Positions 31,117 through 42,860 of a stretch of 64,000 nucleotides of DNA are shown in pieces. Numbering within the stretch: the first letter of the stretch is position 1; each line of letters begins with the position of its first letter. The DNA comes from Diaporthe sp. PMI_573. Taxonomy: Eukaryota > Ascomycota > Sordariomycetes > Diaporthales > Diaporthaceae. Position numbers and translations under genes: made by a program. The notes under the pieces were generated by a model. It saw only the letters and a program-made list of their open reading frames with translations, did no database searches and was not told the DNA's origin. The stretch is from positions 1,860,001 to 1,924,000 of the forward strand of contig JAJTUP010000003.1 in NCBI GenBank assembly GCA_021399435.1. Direction: 5' to 3'.

Positions 31117-31748
31117 TTATTCGTCGTCTGGCACCGGGTTCAAGCCTTCCTCCGATGCGTGCTCAGTCCTGCGATGGCTTTGGCGATCGATATAGGAGTC
31201 AAACATGGCTTCGCATTGTTCACAGTGAGAAGGCTAGTGTGATAGTTAGTAGAAAGCTCAAAAGAAGAACGAAGTATGGGGATTGCGCCTACTCTTTGGT
31301 CAATCGACGGTGGAATATAACCCTTATCGTCACAGACAACAACGAAGACACCTGTCTTTCCGTGGCCAGATGCCTCCCAAATCTCATCTTCGCTGGCGCT
31401 GAAGGAAATAGTCTCATTCTTTAGAGATTCCCATCCCTCTGGAGGCTGCAATGGAAGGCTTTCTTCAAGCAGGACCTCCCTCTGCGCATATACCATTTCG
31501 TACGCCCAGGCTATATACCCAAAGTTGCTTCGATTATGAGACATCCTCGTAGGCACAAACAATCGCGTGCTCGTGTTGTTACGACTGAGTTTTGAACGTA
31601 GAAGTGTCGAGAATTCATCCGGGTTCTCCTCGTAGAAAGGGGGAATGCCCTCGGTGTCATGGCAGCCATTGCTGTACAAGAATCTGTCGAGAACTCGAAT
31701 TCGTACCTTAAGGCCACGGATAATAGCAACGACAGGGCCTTCACCCAT
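31117..31748 (-). CDS. Uncharacterised small protein with C-terminal CxxC/H cluster
   Basis: About 190 residues, not assigned to a known family. Spliced model: 31748-31293 and 31233-31117, with a 59-nt intron (weak GTAGGC donor, excellent CTAAC branch site and ACACTAG acceptor). Without splicing the frame also stays open but ends in an unconvincing tail. With splicing the C-terminus becomes HCEQCEAMFDSYIDRQSHRRTEH, a spacing of Cys and His that could bind zinc. The N-terminal two thirds is mixed alpha/beta and includes FLYSNGCHDTEGIPPFYEE and MSHNRSNFGYIAWAYEMVYA. The Met at 31748 is preferred to one at 31919 because the intervening residues look like leader. Coordinates of the intron may be off by one. 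Confidence 0.65.
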
Positions 31749-33490
31749 TTTGCTTGATGATTTGTATGGAGATTGTGGTAGAAGGCGGTGTGTTGAGTGC
31801 TGGGGCTGGAGGGTTGTGTTGGTTGTCGCCGGCCCGTTCAGGACCAACAGGCAGACACCCAAGCAGCCCCACAAGCTGCCTATAGAAACGCCCCGAGAGG
31901 GCATGCCCTTTATGGGCATGTGGGTACACAGGGACGGAGTTGAACGCCAACTGAGCGCCGAACTGCACTGGCCTCTTACCTCCAGTGTACTTCACTATCC
32001 AAGGGTCTTCTTCATATACCTTGCGCTTCGGTCACAAAATTCAAAACTGTCTTGATTAGAGAGCGTAAGCAGGCGGATGGGATAGTGGAAGAAAAGAGAA
32101 GCCGGTTACTTCAAGACCCTTGCGTTTCCCTAAAATTAGTGAAAAAGTCCTAGTGACAGTTTTGAAGGCACCTTGGGGAAGCCTCGGCGGCGACCTTCAG
32201 TACCGTGTCTACTGAATTAGGTACCTAGTATGTAGGTGGCTACTTGTCTCTGACTGAGACGAAATGAGCGGCACCAAGGCTTCTTACCAGGTATGTTACC
32301 GTTGCCAAAGTTTCAATACATCCCAGAGGATCGTTGATTTAACCACATCATATTTCTGACCTGATTGTTGAGTTCTTTCCTGAGATATCCAGAGTACATA
32401 GGCATCTGGAAAGAACTGACTTATGCATGTTGGACCGTCAAAGAGTTCTGCCTGTCCGCATCGATGACCGGACGACGATTTCAGGCGGTCACATAGAGCT
32501 TGGCCTTTCACCTCGCGGGTCCACCCAAACGTAAGTCGACCTGAACGTTTTCCTGGCAGATGCTTATAGTTGTTTATGCCCGCCTTCGGGGAAAGAGAAT
32601 GGCTTGGTGCAAGCAATTGCATGGTCCAGAGCCAGGAAATGGAGCGACTCGTGGATACACCGATGAAGTTCGGTCCTGCAAATGACCTTCTGTGATGTCT
32701 TCGGTCGATGCATTTTTGGCTTATGAAGCCGCTTTAGTCGCCCGTGATTTGTGATAGCATGAATCTGCTTTGCAGTGTTAGGTAGAGCGAAGGGTGAGAG
32801 AGGACCCTGAGATTGCGTGCAGGGACAAGTAGCCACCTAGATAATTTCGCGACGGGCAGTTGGCAACAAAGAAGTGCCTCTGCTCAAGTGTTACGAAACC
32901 TTGGAACGCTCATTGGTGACGGCGTCGTAATCGGGTTCAGGATGTGAGACGGCGACTCACGTGAAGAGAACATGGATATTGCGAAGGTGGTTTCCAGATG
33001 TCGTCGTTCTTCTGTTACGGCTCTTGAAATAGCCCAATTTGAGTTGCACGGGGGACCAGCAAGGGTCATGTCAAAATTCTCGGGAGCAAAATCTCTAATA
33101 TATTTTTCGTTTGGTTGCAGAAAGTTTCAACTTCCCATTGTTCTCTCTCCTCGAACGATGCTGTCAAACTGGGGTGTGCCCAGATCTGGCTGCTGACTTG
33201 TGCAAAGTACTGGCCGGTATTGTTTCCTCACAAAACGAGTGGTAACAAATCCGCAGCCTCCAAGACCACTTAATATGTGGCAGTTGTCGGTCGAGTCGGT
33301 AGAGCAATGATCAGCATACAATTGCCTCTAGTGAACAACAACTGCGCGGTGGATCATGCTGCCCTGACCGGCGCCCAAGCCTCTGCCTTTGAAACCCCGA
33401 TCCTGCCAAAACCAAATCTCCCAGCCACGGTAATGTGCTTCTGATTCAAGCGCAGACACCGGAGATACAGGCCTGAAGTGCAAGGTCTTG
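31749..33490. other. Intergenic
   Basis: About 1.7 kb with no convincing coding sequence on either strand. The small frames at 32296-32836 and 32972-33321 show no domain features and overlap others. Confidence 0.45.
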
Positions 33491-35134
33491 TTACTCTGGG
33501 AACTCTGCCCCTAAGAATTCTCCACCCTCGCCGTGCACCAAGGAGAGCTGAAACTCCACACCATACAGCGCAAGCTCTTGCCTCAACTCATTCGTCAAGT
33601 TTGAGACACTCCAGTTACTCGAGTTATGATTCACGTCAGCCAATGAAGACATGTGAAAGTATTCAAATTTTTTCAGTGTTGACTCATAGTCCGATTGGAA
33701 AAGGTTACGCATGATGGCCTGCAGCCATCTGAGGATGCTGTCAAGGTTTGCCCTTGGTTCACTGTCGACAATTCTCAATGTTTCGATGCCGCGGAGTCGA
33801 ACGCTCCAGCCTGACTCCAGGTCTTGCCACAGATGCTTATCCCAGAAGATGTCGGAAACCAGGCGGGTGTCAAAACATAAATACTGTAGTCGAGTGAAGT
33901 TGTCTACTGAAAAGTTTATGGTCTCGACGTCAGGCTTTATGCAGGTCCCCGGAGACAGTAGCACTTTGAGATATTCCAATTTAGGTGCCACCAGGCTGAG
34001 TATGAAACAGAGATAATCCAGACTGAAATTGAGCGCCTTTGCGGCGCAGTTTAAGTGGATCGCCATGACTTTTAAATGCATGAGAATCGAGTCTCCACCG
34101 CGAAAGTACACGGGCTCGGTTGAAACGGGTCCCCAGCATTCGAACGCTGCCACGGTGTCTGGCAAATGTCTCCAAGACGGGTCAGAGCCGTAGCATCGCA
34201 CTTGCCTCAAGTTGGAGGCGTTGCGCAGAAGCGGCATCCATTCCAAGAGGCTGATTGTTTGATCGTTTGCTTCCATGACAGTGCTCTCATGCTCACATTG
34301 GACCTGTAGGACGGTGAGACTCTGCAACGGATTGTGCTGGGTCATGTTGCAGCGAGGGCGCCCTGTCATGTCTTTAGCCTTGATATAGTACAGATCAGCT
34401 GATCGAGGGTAGCAAGGCAAGCGAGAACCAGTCTTCAGAGTGATTGAAGTGACGTTGGGCAATAGGCATGCGATCAACGCAAAAGTTTGGTGGGTCATGG
34501 AAATGAACGGCCGGCGGCACGCCGTTCCAAAGGCATTTCCAAAACCAAGCTGAGATGTAGAACTCGGATCGATCCATAAGCCAGCCCTCTCGAGTAGGCG
34601 CGTGGTTCTGACGTCTTTGCAATTCCGAACTGTCGACAGCATGCCGTACTCCTTGTTCAGGGTGTTCATCTCTTCCCCGAAATGGCACCTGTCTCTAAGG
34701 TCGATCAAGCAAGCGAGGTGTTTGACGTACTGACGCAGTTCGGCGTTGCCCAAGATGGTTCGAAGGAAGTAAACAAGACTTTCAGCGCCTGGATCCTGGC
34801 AGTGGGTCGCTACAGGGAAATCGGGATCGATCATGGGGGGGGGGGGGCATGTGAAATAGATGGAACAGTACAGCGCCGGGGTCACTTCAGCGTGAATTCT
34901 TCGGCAGGTGAGGGAGAGCTGTCGAAGCGTGCGGATGTTGTCTCTGGTGTCGGGGCTGACATTGAATGACTTTGCCGGGTTGTGCGGGTCGACGGTGAAG
35001 TAATGGCAAATGTAAAAGATGATTTCTGCTGGAAGACGCGGCACTTCTTGGCCAGTCGCTGAGCCGGTCGGCCCTTGCATGGTGACCACAGTAGAGGTAG
35101 TGTCTGTCGTGGAGTGATGGCCTTTGGGACCCAT
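33491..35134 (-). CDS. F-box-like protein
   Basis: 547 residues, intronless. Near residues 32-75 it has an F-box-like segment (VPRLPAEIIFYICHYF, then LRQLSLTCRRIHAEVTPALY). This would bind Skp1 and link a substrate to an SCF ubiquitin ligase. The remainder has leucine-rich stretches (LRQVRCYG, LQYLCFDTRL, IETLRIVDSE) typical of the loosely conserved fungal F-box proteins. The coding sequence contains a run of 13 C on its strand (34847-34835) that encodes four consecutive Pro codons and sets the frame for everything after it. A Met 18 codons downstream (35080) is an alternative start. Substrate unknown. Confidence 0.75.
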   Translation of the reverse strand: MGPKGHHSTTDTTSTVVTMQGPTGSATGQEVPRLPAEIIFYICHYFTVDPHNPAKSFNVSPDTRDNIRTLRQLSLTCRRIHAEVTPALYCSIYFTCPPPPMIDPDFPVATHCQDPGAESLVYFLRTILGNAELRQYVKHLACLIDLRDRCHFGEEMNTLNKEYGMLSTVRNCKDVRTTRLLERAGLWIDPSSTSQLGFGNAFGTACRRPFISMTHQTFALIACLLPNVTSITLKTGSRLPCYPRSADLYYIKAKDMTGRPRCNMTQHNPLQSLTVLQVQCEHESTVMEANDQTISLLEWMPLLRNASNLRQVRCYGSDPSWRHLPDTVAAFECWGPVSTEPVYFRGGDSILMHLKVMAIHLNCAAKALNFSLDYLCFILSLVAPKLEYLKVLLSPGTCIKPDVETINFSVDNFTRLQYLCFDTRLVSDIFWDKHLWQDLESGWSVRLRGIETLRIVDSEPRANLDSILRWLQAIMRNLFQSDYESTLKKFEYFHMSSLADVNHNSSNWSVSNLTNELRQELALYGVEFQLSLVHGEGGEFLGAEFPE

Positions 35135-35845
35135 CAGCTGAGGCTATAGATCAGTCATGCTTGGACAAGTGCCCGGATATCCTCGCAGGCGGATGTGCAA
35201 AGGTTGCGTATCAGCAAAGAGTCTGATTGATTTGGTTGTAGTCGAGGACGAACGAGGGAAGGTTTCCGGAGACAGACCCAATCATTTGATGGAGGGTGTC
35301 GTAGTTTGGAGGATGGAGGACGACCTTCCACCACGACGGCGTGTTGAGCACCGAACTGCCCAAGGACACAATGTCAGCAAACACGAGGCGAGCATCCGGA
35401 TGGGAAATACAGACTTGTGCAATCTGGAACAGTCTCGGTCTGGATGGCTAGAACCCGCACAAGGCTCGGGTTTCCTGAGCGGATGACAGGTTGACGATCT
35501 GAAACGCTTGATGCACCCCGTGAGGGGTCTAGAGGAGATCTGTCGCCATCCGAGAGCCCATGGGGGTGTGACTGCAGAGCGAGGCCAATGACTGGTGGGG
35601 CAAAGTGTGGGAGGAACTGTGCAAGATCAGGTCGAGAATCTACAGGCAGCAGTGTCGACCTCGGGGTCGAACAGCAAGTACACATGCGAAGAAGGTAAAA
35701 CCATTCCTGGGCTTGGTGGGCCTACGTCACCGACACGATGTGGTCAATGAATTCCTGGAGAACCTAGAAGAGCATTGTGACTTCCGAGTTGAGGGGGGCT
35801 TGCTGCTTCCGTCCTCCAACACACCAGACGACTTCTGCTTGAGCG
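35135..35845. other. Intergenic
   Basis: 711 bases, upstream of the F-box gene and downstream of the flavoprotein gene (both -). No convincing gene. Plus-strand frames here are G/C-rich and featureless. Confidence 0.45.
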
Positions 35846-37438
35846 TCACGCCTTTGAGCTCAGCACCAGCGCGGCAGCTTCGATGCCAGCCCTCCTGCCA
35901 AATGTTGCCCCAGACGTCAGCCCACTTCCTCCGGGATAGTTCTCGTAGAACAGCCCGCCCAGCATCTCGCCACAGCAGTAGGCACCAGGTATCGTCCTGC
36001 CTGTCGCTTCCGAGATGACTCCTGACGTTTTGGGGTCGACGGCAAGGCCACCAAAGGTGAACGTGACGCCACAGCACACCTTGATGGCCATGAAAGGCCC
36101 CTTGGTCAGCGGCAGGGCCCAGTTCGACTTTGGTATTCGCAGTCCCTTTTGCGATGACTGCGTCGACAGCCCGTCCTTGACTGCAGGGTCCCATTGTGCG
36201 TCTTGGTGCTCTTCCCTGTGCCTTGACACTGCTTCATTGTACTCCCTGACCGCATCGACCAGCCCCGCCGCACTTTCCAGGCCTCCGCTCTTCTCCAGCC
36301 TCGAGGCAAGCTCCTCGATGGACTCTCCAAACGTCTTCCTCACCACCTCATCGCGGTACTCCTCGTTCCTCAACCATGGGATTCCCTGGCTGTCCCACAC
36401 TTGGAACGCTACGCCGCCTGGTTGGGCCAAGATTGCCCTCCCGAACTTTGCATAAGTGTAGTTCCTAATGTCGCTGCCCTCGTCAAAGAACCTCTCCCCA
36501 GCCCTGTTCACCGTGATGCCCAGGGGATAACCACTCTTGGTGAACTCGTTTGATGTCTCCCTGTCCCCCGTGTTGGCAGGGCTATCGGCGTCCCAGGCTA
36601 CGCTGTGACACCCACTCCAATGGCCGGCTTGCCTGGCCCCTAGATCGCGGATCGAAATCTCCAGGACCTCTCCAGTATTATACGGCGTGCCTCTCACATG
36701 GCCCAAGTCCCATCCCGGCCCGAGATACTGCGACCTCATACGCGGGTTCGCCTCGAAGCCGCCAGCAGCGAGGATGACAGCCTTGGCACGGATCACAGAC
36801 GCCAATCCGTCCTTCCCTACAACCTCGAGAGAGTCAAAGCTACCCGTAGTTGGGTCTGTCACGATCTTCCTCGCGGCCGTTTCGTACGTGACGCTCACAC
36901 CGACCTTCTCGGCCGCTCGCCGATGGTCTTCCATCAGCCCCTTCCCCCCGTCCTGGGTCTTCAGACACAGACCTCCCCAGAACTTGTGCCTGTCTCCTAT
37001 CTTGTAAGCTTGTCGATTGAAGCTCAGCTGGAACCGTATGCCGTGCGCCGCAAGCCACTTGACCGTCTCGTTGCTGTCGTCCACCAGGCTGCGGCCCAGC
37101 TCCCTGTCATACTTCCCGCCCGTCACACGGTGCATGTCATCCAGGAAGTCTTCCACGGTATAGGGTTCCAGGTCGATCTTGTCCGCCGTCTCGGCGTCGA
37201 CATTGTTGACCAGAGGCAAGACGTCTGACAGGCCGCCGTGCACACAGCGCATGGCGCCCGCTGTGAAGTAACTGTTCCCGCCCGCCCATGACTCTGGACA
37301 CTTGTCGACTATGAGCACCCGAGGAGCCTCCGAGCTGCCATTGGACAGTGCTTCTGCCGCAGAGATGGCGGCGCTAAACCCAGCGTTGCCGCCTCCCACA
37401 ACCAGGACGTCCCAGTCCTGGCCTGCCCGCTTTGGCAT
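35846..37438 (-). CDS. FAD-dependent oxidoreductase, tricarballylate dehydrogenase (TcuA)-like
   Basis: 530 residues, intronless flavoprotein of the succinate dehydrogenase/fumarate reductase superfamily. It starts almost at once with the FAD-binding motif (VLVVGGGNAGFSAAISAAEA, residues about 11-30). The substrate-side Arg/His segments follow (SGCHSVAWDADSPANTG, GYPLGITVNRAGERFFDEG). The usual ending is present: FTFGGLAVDPKTSGVI, then GAYCCGEMLGGLFYENYPGGSGL and SGATFGRRAG. The NAGFSAA form and length match the bacterial TcuA group, which oxidises tricarballylate to aconitate. In fungi such proteins also occur near metabolite genes. There is no targeting peptide, so a cytosolic location is inferred. 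Substrate uncertain. Confidence 0.85.
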   Translation of the reverse strand: MPKRAGQDWDVLVVGGGNAGFSAAISAAEALSNGSSEAPRVLIVDKCPESWAGGNSYFTAGAMRCVHGGLSDVLPLVNNVDAETADKIDLEPYTVEDFLDDMHRVTGGKYDRELGRSLVDDSNETVKWLAAHGIRFQLSFNRQAYKIGDRHKFWGGLCLKTQDGGKGLMEDHRRAAEKVGVSVTYETAARKIVTDPTTGSFDSLEVVGKDGLASVIRAKAVILAAGGFEANPRMRSQYLGPGWDLGHVRGTPYNTGEVLEISIRDLGARQAGHWSGCHSVAWDADSPANTGDRETSNEFTKSGYPLGITVNRAGERFFDEGSDIRNYTYAKFGRAILAQPGGVAFQVWDSQGIPWLRNEEYRDEVVRKTFGESIEELASRLEKSGGLESAAGLVDAVREYNEAVSRHREEHQDAQWDPAVKDGLSTQSSQKGLRIPKSNWALPLTKGPFMAIKVCCGVTFTFGGLAVDPKTSGVISEATGRTIPGAYCCGEMLGGLFYENYPGGSGLTSGATFGRRAGIEAAALVLSSKA

Positions 37439-39146
37439 ATTGGCCTCTGTGATAATAATAGGATGAAGTGACTACTGGAGGCTGGATAGTAGAATACTCC
37501 GGAGGGCGAGTCGCAAAATTCCTATGATGTATCTTCAGAAAGGAGTGGTGCAAGTAGTTTGCACGTCTCTTGTGGAGAGTGCCGATGTGTAGCCGTCAAT
37601 GACGGAGACAATCGCGGATCCTGGGCGTTCTGGGCGTCCGGTGTCGCTCCGGTGCGGGGACTCAACCCCCGTCCGACCGAGATCCAAACTGAACTGAGCT
37701 CCCTACCATTGCTGTAGCCTACACTTGATGAGCGTCTCCTCGAGTAGGATCCATGCGCCGTCTTGGATTGAATCCCCCTGTGACGCCCCAAGAGGAGGTG
37801 CGAGGCGGCTTGAGATTGACATGTCGGGTCAGCATGTATGAACGCATGCTAAGCTGGCTTCCCAAGTTCAGTCTTGCCATCCTTTCTTGCTTCAAATGCT
37901 ATGGAACTAAATGACGCCGAAAATGCTTACTATGCTCATCAGAACATTCAGGTGTCCTTCTTGTGGTGAAGGTGCTATAGTGGACTCTATCCGCCACATG
38001 CTGCACGACCATGCCTGCAGCCATGACATCTCGAGACCCATTCCGTTCACTGCGTCATCAAGTGAGCAGCTCCAATCACAATCTCTTTCAGTAAGGACGA
38101 AAACATCAGCCTGCTGCAGGAATAAAGATAAGCAACATTGGATGATGTTTCGGACGGGAGCCGGGCAGCGAGGGCCAGCGACGAAGATGAACTGCCGGGA
38201 ATTTTGGCTCGGCATCCCAGCGGCGGGCTCACCGATGGCCTTGAGCGCATAAATCCATGCGTATCAATGCACGCGAAATGCCTTTTGTGACAGGGCCCGG
38301 GAGGAGCTCAGTTGCATGTTCAGATAATTAGGGGGACATGGCATTTTGACATGCACTATGTTCCGGTCGATGCTAAGACTGCAGAAGCGGCATTGAGATT
38401 TCGATTTGATGTGAGCGAGTAGGAGTAGTATATCGAACATCGCAAGTAAGAAATCCGTGCTACGTGGATGACTATTAATAAAATACAGGGGCTGGTGAAA
38501 GCCACACGGAATTGCTCTGGATAAAGCCTCATCCCCGATTAGAGTTTTAAAGACAGGCCTAGCAGCTTCCCCATGGAGACGCCATGATCGCCCAACCCCT
38601 GAACCACCCTTACTCAGCCTGATGCTCTGCAGCGCGCGGTCAAATCGGACGAGGACTGCTTCTTCCGTCACTTGTAGTGCCCCATGGGTAGACGCAAATT
38701 CTGTAAAGACAGTCGACCTGGGTCACCGACCCACGAGTCAGCCTGCGCAATTTGAGCCAACCACCGTCATGAGCAACAGCGGGCGGGACATTGCAGCGGC
38801 GACATCCATAGCTGAATGTGAAATGAAGGGTCCATGATGGGGTGGTCTATGGATAGAGCTGCCAAGCCACAAACCACGACAGGCATCCCCGGAGAAAGAG
38901 TTGATTTTATTTTTGGCTCGGTGAGGACTAACATGTCATGAGAGATAAAAAGCGCGGCAGATACCCAACAGCTTGCAAAAGAACAAGCTCCGTAGTCTTC
39001 AGCCATCCCAACTCCAGTCGCTCATTAATTACAGCTGCAACTTTAGAAGCCAACATCAGTAATTCTGTTGTGTTATTTCCTTCAGCACAAAACCGACATT
39101 TTCAAGATCACCACAACTCCCCTGGGCCCCACCTTATCAATTCGCA
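37439..39146. other. Intergenic between diverging genes
   Basis: About 1.7 kb. Two tRNA B-box-like words on opposite strands lie near 37660 and 37777, but no cloverleaf can be drawn. No coding sequence supported. Confidence 0.45.
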
Positions 39147-39671
39147 ATGCCGGCCATCCATCAATTGGCTCATGCAGCCCAGAGCATCCCAGTCCGATTT
39201 ATCAAAAGACAGAATGGCGACGACGACGACGATGGTGGGGACGGAATGGATGACATCCTATCAGGTGGCTCCATAGCCGCCATAGTGATAGTCGTGCTCG
39301 CCGTGTTCGCCCTGGCCGCATGTTGGTGCCTCTGCTGCCGACGGCGTAAGCGCAAGGGCAGCAACAACGACGGCAAGCAGGACAGTCAGAGCCAGGAGGA
39401 CAAGTACAAGGAGAAGGCGATCAAGAAGATCTTCAAGCAGATTAAGAAGAAGATCAAGAAGATGTTGAAAAAGGACAAGAAGAAGGATAAGAAGAACAAC
39501 CAGGACGAGGAACACGCAGACCTCGACGCTCCGCCTGCCTACGGCCAGGGCACACACCCGGGCTATATGGAGCGTGAGCGCGCGCTGGGATACAATGGGG
39601 GATACAACAGGCTTGATGAACACGAGGAGCGGGTGGAGCTGTCCGCCACTTCTGTACCCAAGTACAGATAG
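39147..39671 (+). CDS. Single-pass membrane protein with Lys-rich cytosolic segment and PPxY
   Basis: 174 residues, unknown family. An acidic stretch (GDDDDDGGDGMDD, residues about 24-36) precedes one transmembrane helix (GGSIAAIVIVVLAVFALAA, about 41-60) that runs into a Cys-rich border (CWCLCC) and RRRKRK, a likely palmitoylation site and stop-transfer signal. A Lys-rich amphipathic run (IKKIFKQIKKKIKKML) and more Lys/Asp follow to about residue 120. Then comes DAPPAYG, a PPxY motif of the kind read by Rsp5-type WW-domain ubiquitin ligases, and a Tyr/Arg-rich tail. The topology suggests a small plasma- or vacuolar-membrane adaptor, but that is inference. Confidence 0.65.
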   Translation: MPAIHQLAHAAQSIPVRFIKRQNGDDDDDGGDGMDDILSGGSIAAIVIVVLAVFALAACWCLCCRRRKRKGSNNDGKQDSQSQEDKYKEKAIKKIFKQIKKKIKKMLKKDKKKDKKNNQDEEHADLDAPPAYGQGTHPGYMERERALGYNGGYNRLDEHEERVELSATSVPKYR

Positions 39672-40849
39672 ATACAGTACATTTGGCAGCGGGAAGCAAA
39701 TTTGACAATTCGGCGTATAAACCGGAAGACAAATACTTGACCCCCAACAGCATCGTGATCGCGAATTATCATTTATGAGAGCAATTCAGGGGGAAACAGT
39801 CTATCGTCCAAAAATAATTCCTTCCACTGCTTCGCGGCCACCCGCATCACATTCGCGCATGATTCGTTGATCTGCTCATAGGGCGTACTAAAAAGCAACA
39901 GTATATCAAGATCTTGAGGTCCGTATTTTCTTCAAGCAGCTCCATCGCTGACGTAGGTGTTTTCCTAGTAGATTGAGCCAAAGGAAACAAGTCTTGGGCC
40001 CCGGAACTTTCACTCTCGGTACGCAGGGCAACCTCAAAGGCTGGACACGATCGTGATGTTTGGCGTTGTCAAGAAAATATGCACATCAGATACAGCCACG
40101 GCTTTCTCGAATTATTTGACAATGTGGTTGTCATACTTTGATAATATATATGATACGGCCGAAGTATAAGGACAAGCCTTCTTGAGAGTTGAAGTTGGCA
40201 ACCACAGTGATCGGCTCGCCCGTGATCTCAACGTTGCAAGCTCTGACTATAGCAACGTAGACAAGGTCGGTACGGGTGTCTAGTCCTTCACCAGTCCCGG
40301 TATAGTCCCATGAATGAGGAGCAGTTCAAGCTCTCTGAAGGGATAATTAGGCGCGACACATTTATTTGGCTACCACATACAACGTGCTCACCGGCGCCTG
40401 ATGTGCAATTTTGAAAAGCATAACAGAAGGGAGAGCTGTGCGGACTAGAACAGGTCTTGCACTTAATACAATCCTTGGTTTCTTGCAACGTGAATCATCG
40501 GACAGTATGGCTCATGAGCTCGGTATCCAGATTCACCGTGGAGTCCGGGGCTGTGAGCGGGGCTCGGGATTGAAGAGTGGCGGGCTAGTGGCTTACTGAC
40601 CTGAATAGTCCTAAAAGACTTGGAAGAAGGATCCGTGGACGCATCATGACGGCTGCCGCGTACGAATGATCTCAGATCTGCAAGGTTGCTCCGAAGTACG
40701 ACCGGTGGATTCCTTGGAGTATGTCACACAAGCTTAGGACTACAATGACCACTCTTTGGACCTCGCAAAGATGCTTCGGCAACATGAACCTCGTTGAGGC
40801 ACCTTTCTGGGGCGATTCGCTGCACACATAGTCCTGCAAAGCACACACA
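39672..40849. other. Intergenic
   Basis: About 1.2 kb, no gene recognised. It holds the promoter of the GMC oxidoreductase gene. Confidence 0.45.
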
Positions 40850-42715
40850 ATGGCTTGCAAGATGAATCCTCAGGCCTTACTATACCTCATGCTCACGGCC
40901 ATCATATCACAGGCCATAACGGCGACTGCTACAAATTTCGACTACGTAATCGTAGGCGGCGGAACCTGCGGCCTTGTGCTCGCCAATCGGCTCTCCGAGG
41001 ATCCCAGTATTACCATTGCTGTGATTGAGCCAGGGGAAGACACACGGAACAACTCCAATGTCACCGATCCAGGCAACTTTATCGTTCCTTTTGGTACCTC
41101 AATTGACTGGAGCTATCCCTCAACAGCCCAGCCTGGCGCAGCGAACCGGTCATTTCTTTTTCACTCAGGCAAGGCTATCGGTGGGACGAGTACTATCAAT
41201 GGGATGACTTACATTAGGGCGGACGCTGCAGAGATTGACGCCTGGGAGGCTCTTGGAAACAAAGGGTGGAACTGGAACACACTACTTCCATATTATAAAC
41301 GTACTGAGAGGTTTATGCCTCCCACGAGAGCACAGGAAGACGCTGGCGCCAGCTTCAATCCCCAGTACCATGGGGATCATGGGGACTTACATGTAGGGTT
41401 CCGATACGCTCTGCCGAATGGCTCATTTGAAGGAATTGTACAGAAGACTTGGGAAAGCCTTGGGTATCCAGTCAATCCAGACGTTAACAGTGGGGAGACT
41501 CATGGCTTTGACGTCTGGCCTATGACTATCGACAGAGACTCCGATTTGAGGTGGGATTCGGCAAGGGCATACTACTACCCAGTTGAATATCGAGCGAATT
41601 TTATCCTGTTCAGGGGCACTGGGCTGAATATCGAATGGAAAGAAGGGGAAATGGACGGCGTCAAAAAAGCCACGAGCATACGATATGTTGACGGCAACAA
41701 CAAAACGTTTAGTCTCGGTGTCAACAAGGAAGTGATTATTTCTGCCGGCGCGCTTCGGACTCCTCTCCTCCTCGAATTGTCTGGAATTGGGAATCCACGG
41801 CAAGTCAACTTTTGAGAATATATGATGCTTATTGACGCTCACTATTCATCAGGGTTCTCCAAGATATTGGTGTAGATACCATTATTGACCTGCCTGGGGT
41901 TGGCGAGAATCTTCAGGAGCAACCGAACAGTAATCTTATCTATGAGGGAACACTCAACGTGACTGGGTATGCCACATACGCAACCTTTGCGAATGCCGAC
42001 CACCTCTTCGGAGCCGAGCAGGCGGCTGTCTCGAGCGACGTGAGCTCAAAGCTCACCGCATATGCTGAATATGCTGCATCTGGATCTCACGGGGGCCTGA
42101 ACGCCTCTGCTCTTGAGCAAATTCTCCGGATACAGCACGATTTGATCTTCAATAAGAACGTGACCATAGGCGAGACTATTACAGCATCATTTTCCGGCTA
42201 TCTGTTGACTGCTTGGTGGTGTCTGTTGCCCTTCTCCAGAGGAAGCGTGCACCTCGCCTCCATCGACTCTTACGACTCCCCAATGATCGATCCGCAATAT
42301 TTTGTGGCAGACATAGACCTGACTACCCAAGTGGCCATTGGAAAGCATGCGCAGTCATTCTGGCATTCGAGACCCGTCGCAGATATTGCCGTCAGAAACC
42401 TCACAGCTGATCCTGCATCGGACGAAGAGTGGGCCGAGTATATCACTAATACTTGTCAGTATCCCTATGCACCCGATACAACTACCTGTACTAATCAAGT
42501 TCCTAGTCGAGCCTAATTATCATCCTATTGGCACAGCGTCGATGATGTCCAAGGACTTAGGCGGCGTGGTCGACCCAGATCTCAAGGTATACGGGACAAG
42601 TAATGTGCGTGTAGTAGACGCGTCGGTGCTACCGTTACAGGTTAGCGGTCATTTGACTGCCACTCTTTATGCTGTAGCAGAGAGAGCGTCGGAATTCATC
42701 AAGGCGGCTGGCTAG
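40850..42715 (+). CDS. Secreted GMC-family oxidoreductase
   Basis: FAD enzyme of the glucose-methanol-choline family (alcohol, aryl-alcohol or sugar oxidases and dehydrogenases). Spliced model: 40850-41799, 41853-42454 and 42507-42715 (586 residues). Intron 1 (53 nt) has a GC-AG border (GCAAGT...CATCAG). Intron 2 (52 nt) is GTCAGT...CCTAG with a CTAAT branch. The joins give SGIGNPRVLQDIGVDTI and NTFEPNYHPIGTASMM, both family landmarks. An N-terminal signal peptide (LMLTAIISQAITATA) precedes the ADP-binding motif (FDYVIVGGGTCGLVLANRL). The active-site His is in NYHPIGT and its partner in SGHLTATLYAVAE. A start at 40862 is equally possible. It faces a flavin monooxygenase tail to tail. Confidence 0.9.
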
Positions 42716-42860
42716 GATACGATGATTGTCGAGCTCGCTGGAATCCAACGTCCAATCAAGTACATATGAGGTCAATACTATGTCCAGAAATGCAACACCG
42801 ATCCTGACCTCCTCTTTGAGCCACCCTTGTGCAACGGTCTGACTCTCAAACATATCGATA

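Noticed and set aside
37620..37790. tRNA-like B-box words (GGGTTGAGTCCC on the minus strand, GGATTGAATCC on the plus strand)
   Set aside because: No matching acceptor stem, anticodon arm or A box could be folded on either strand.
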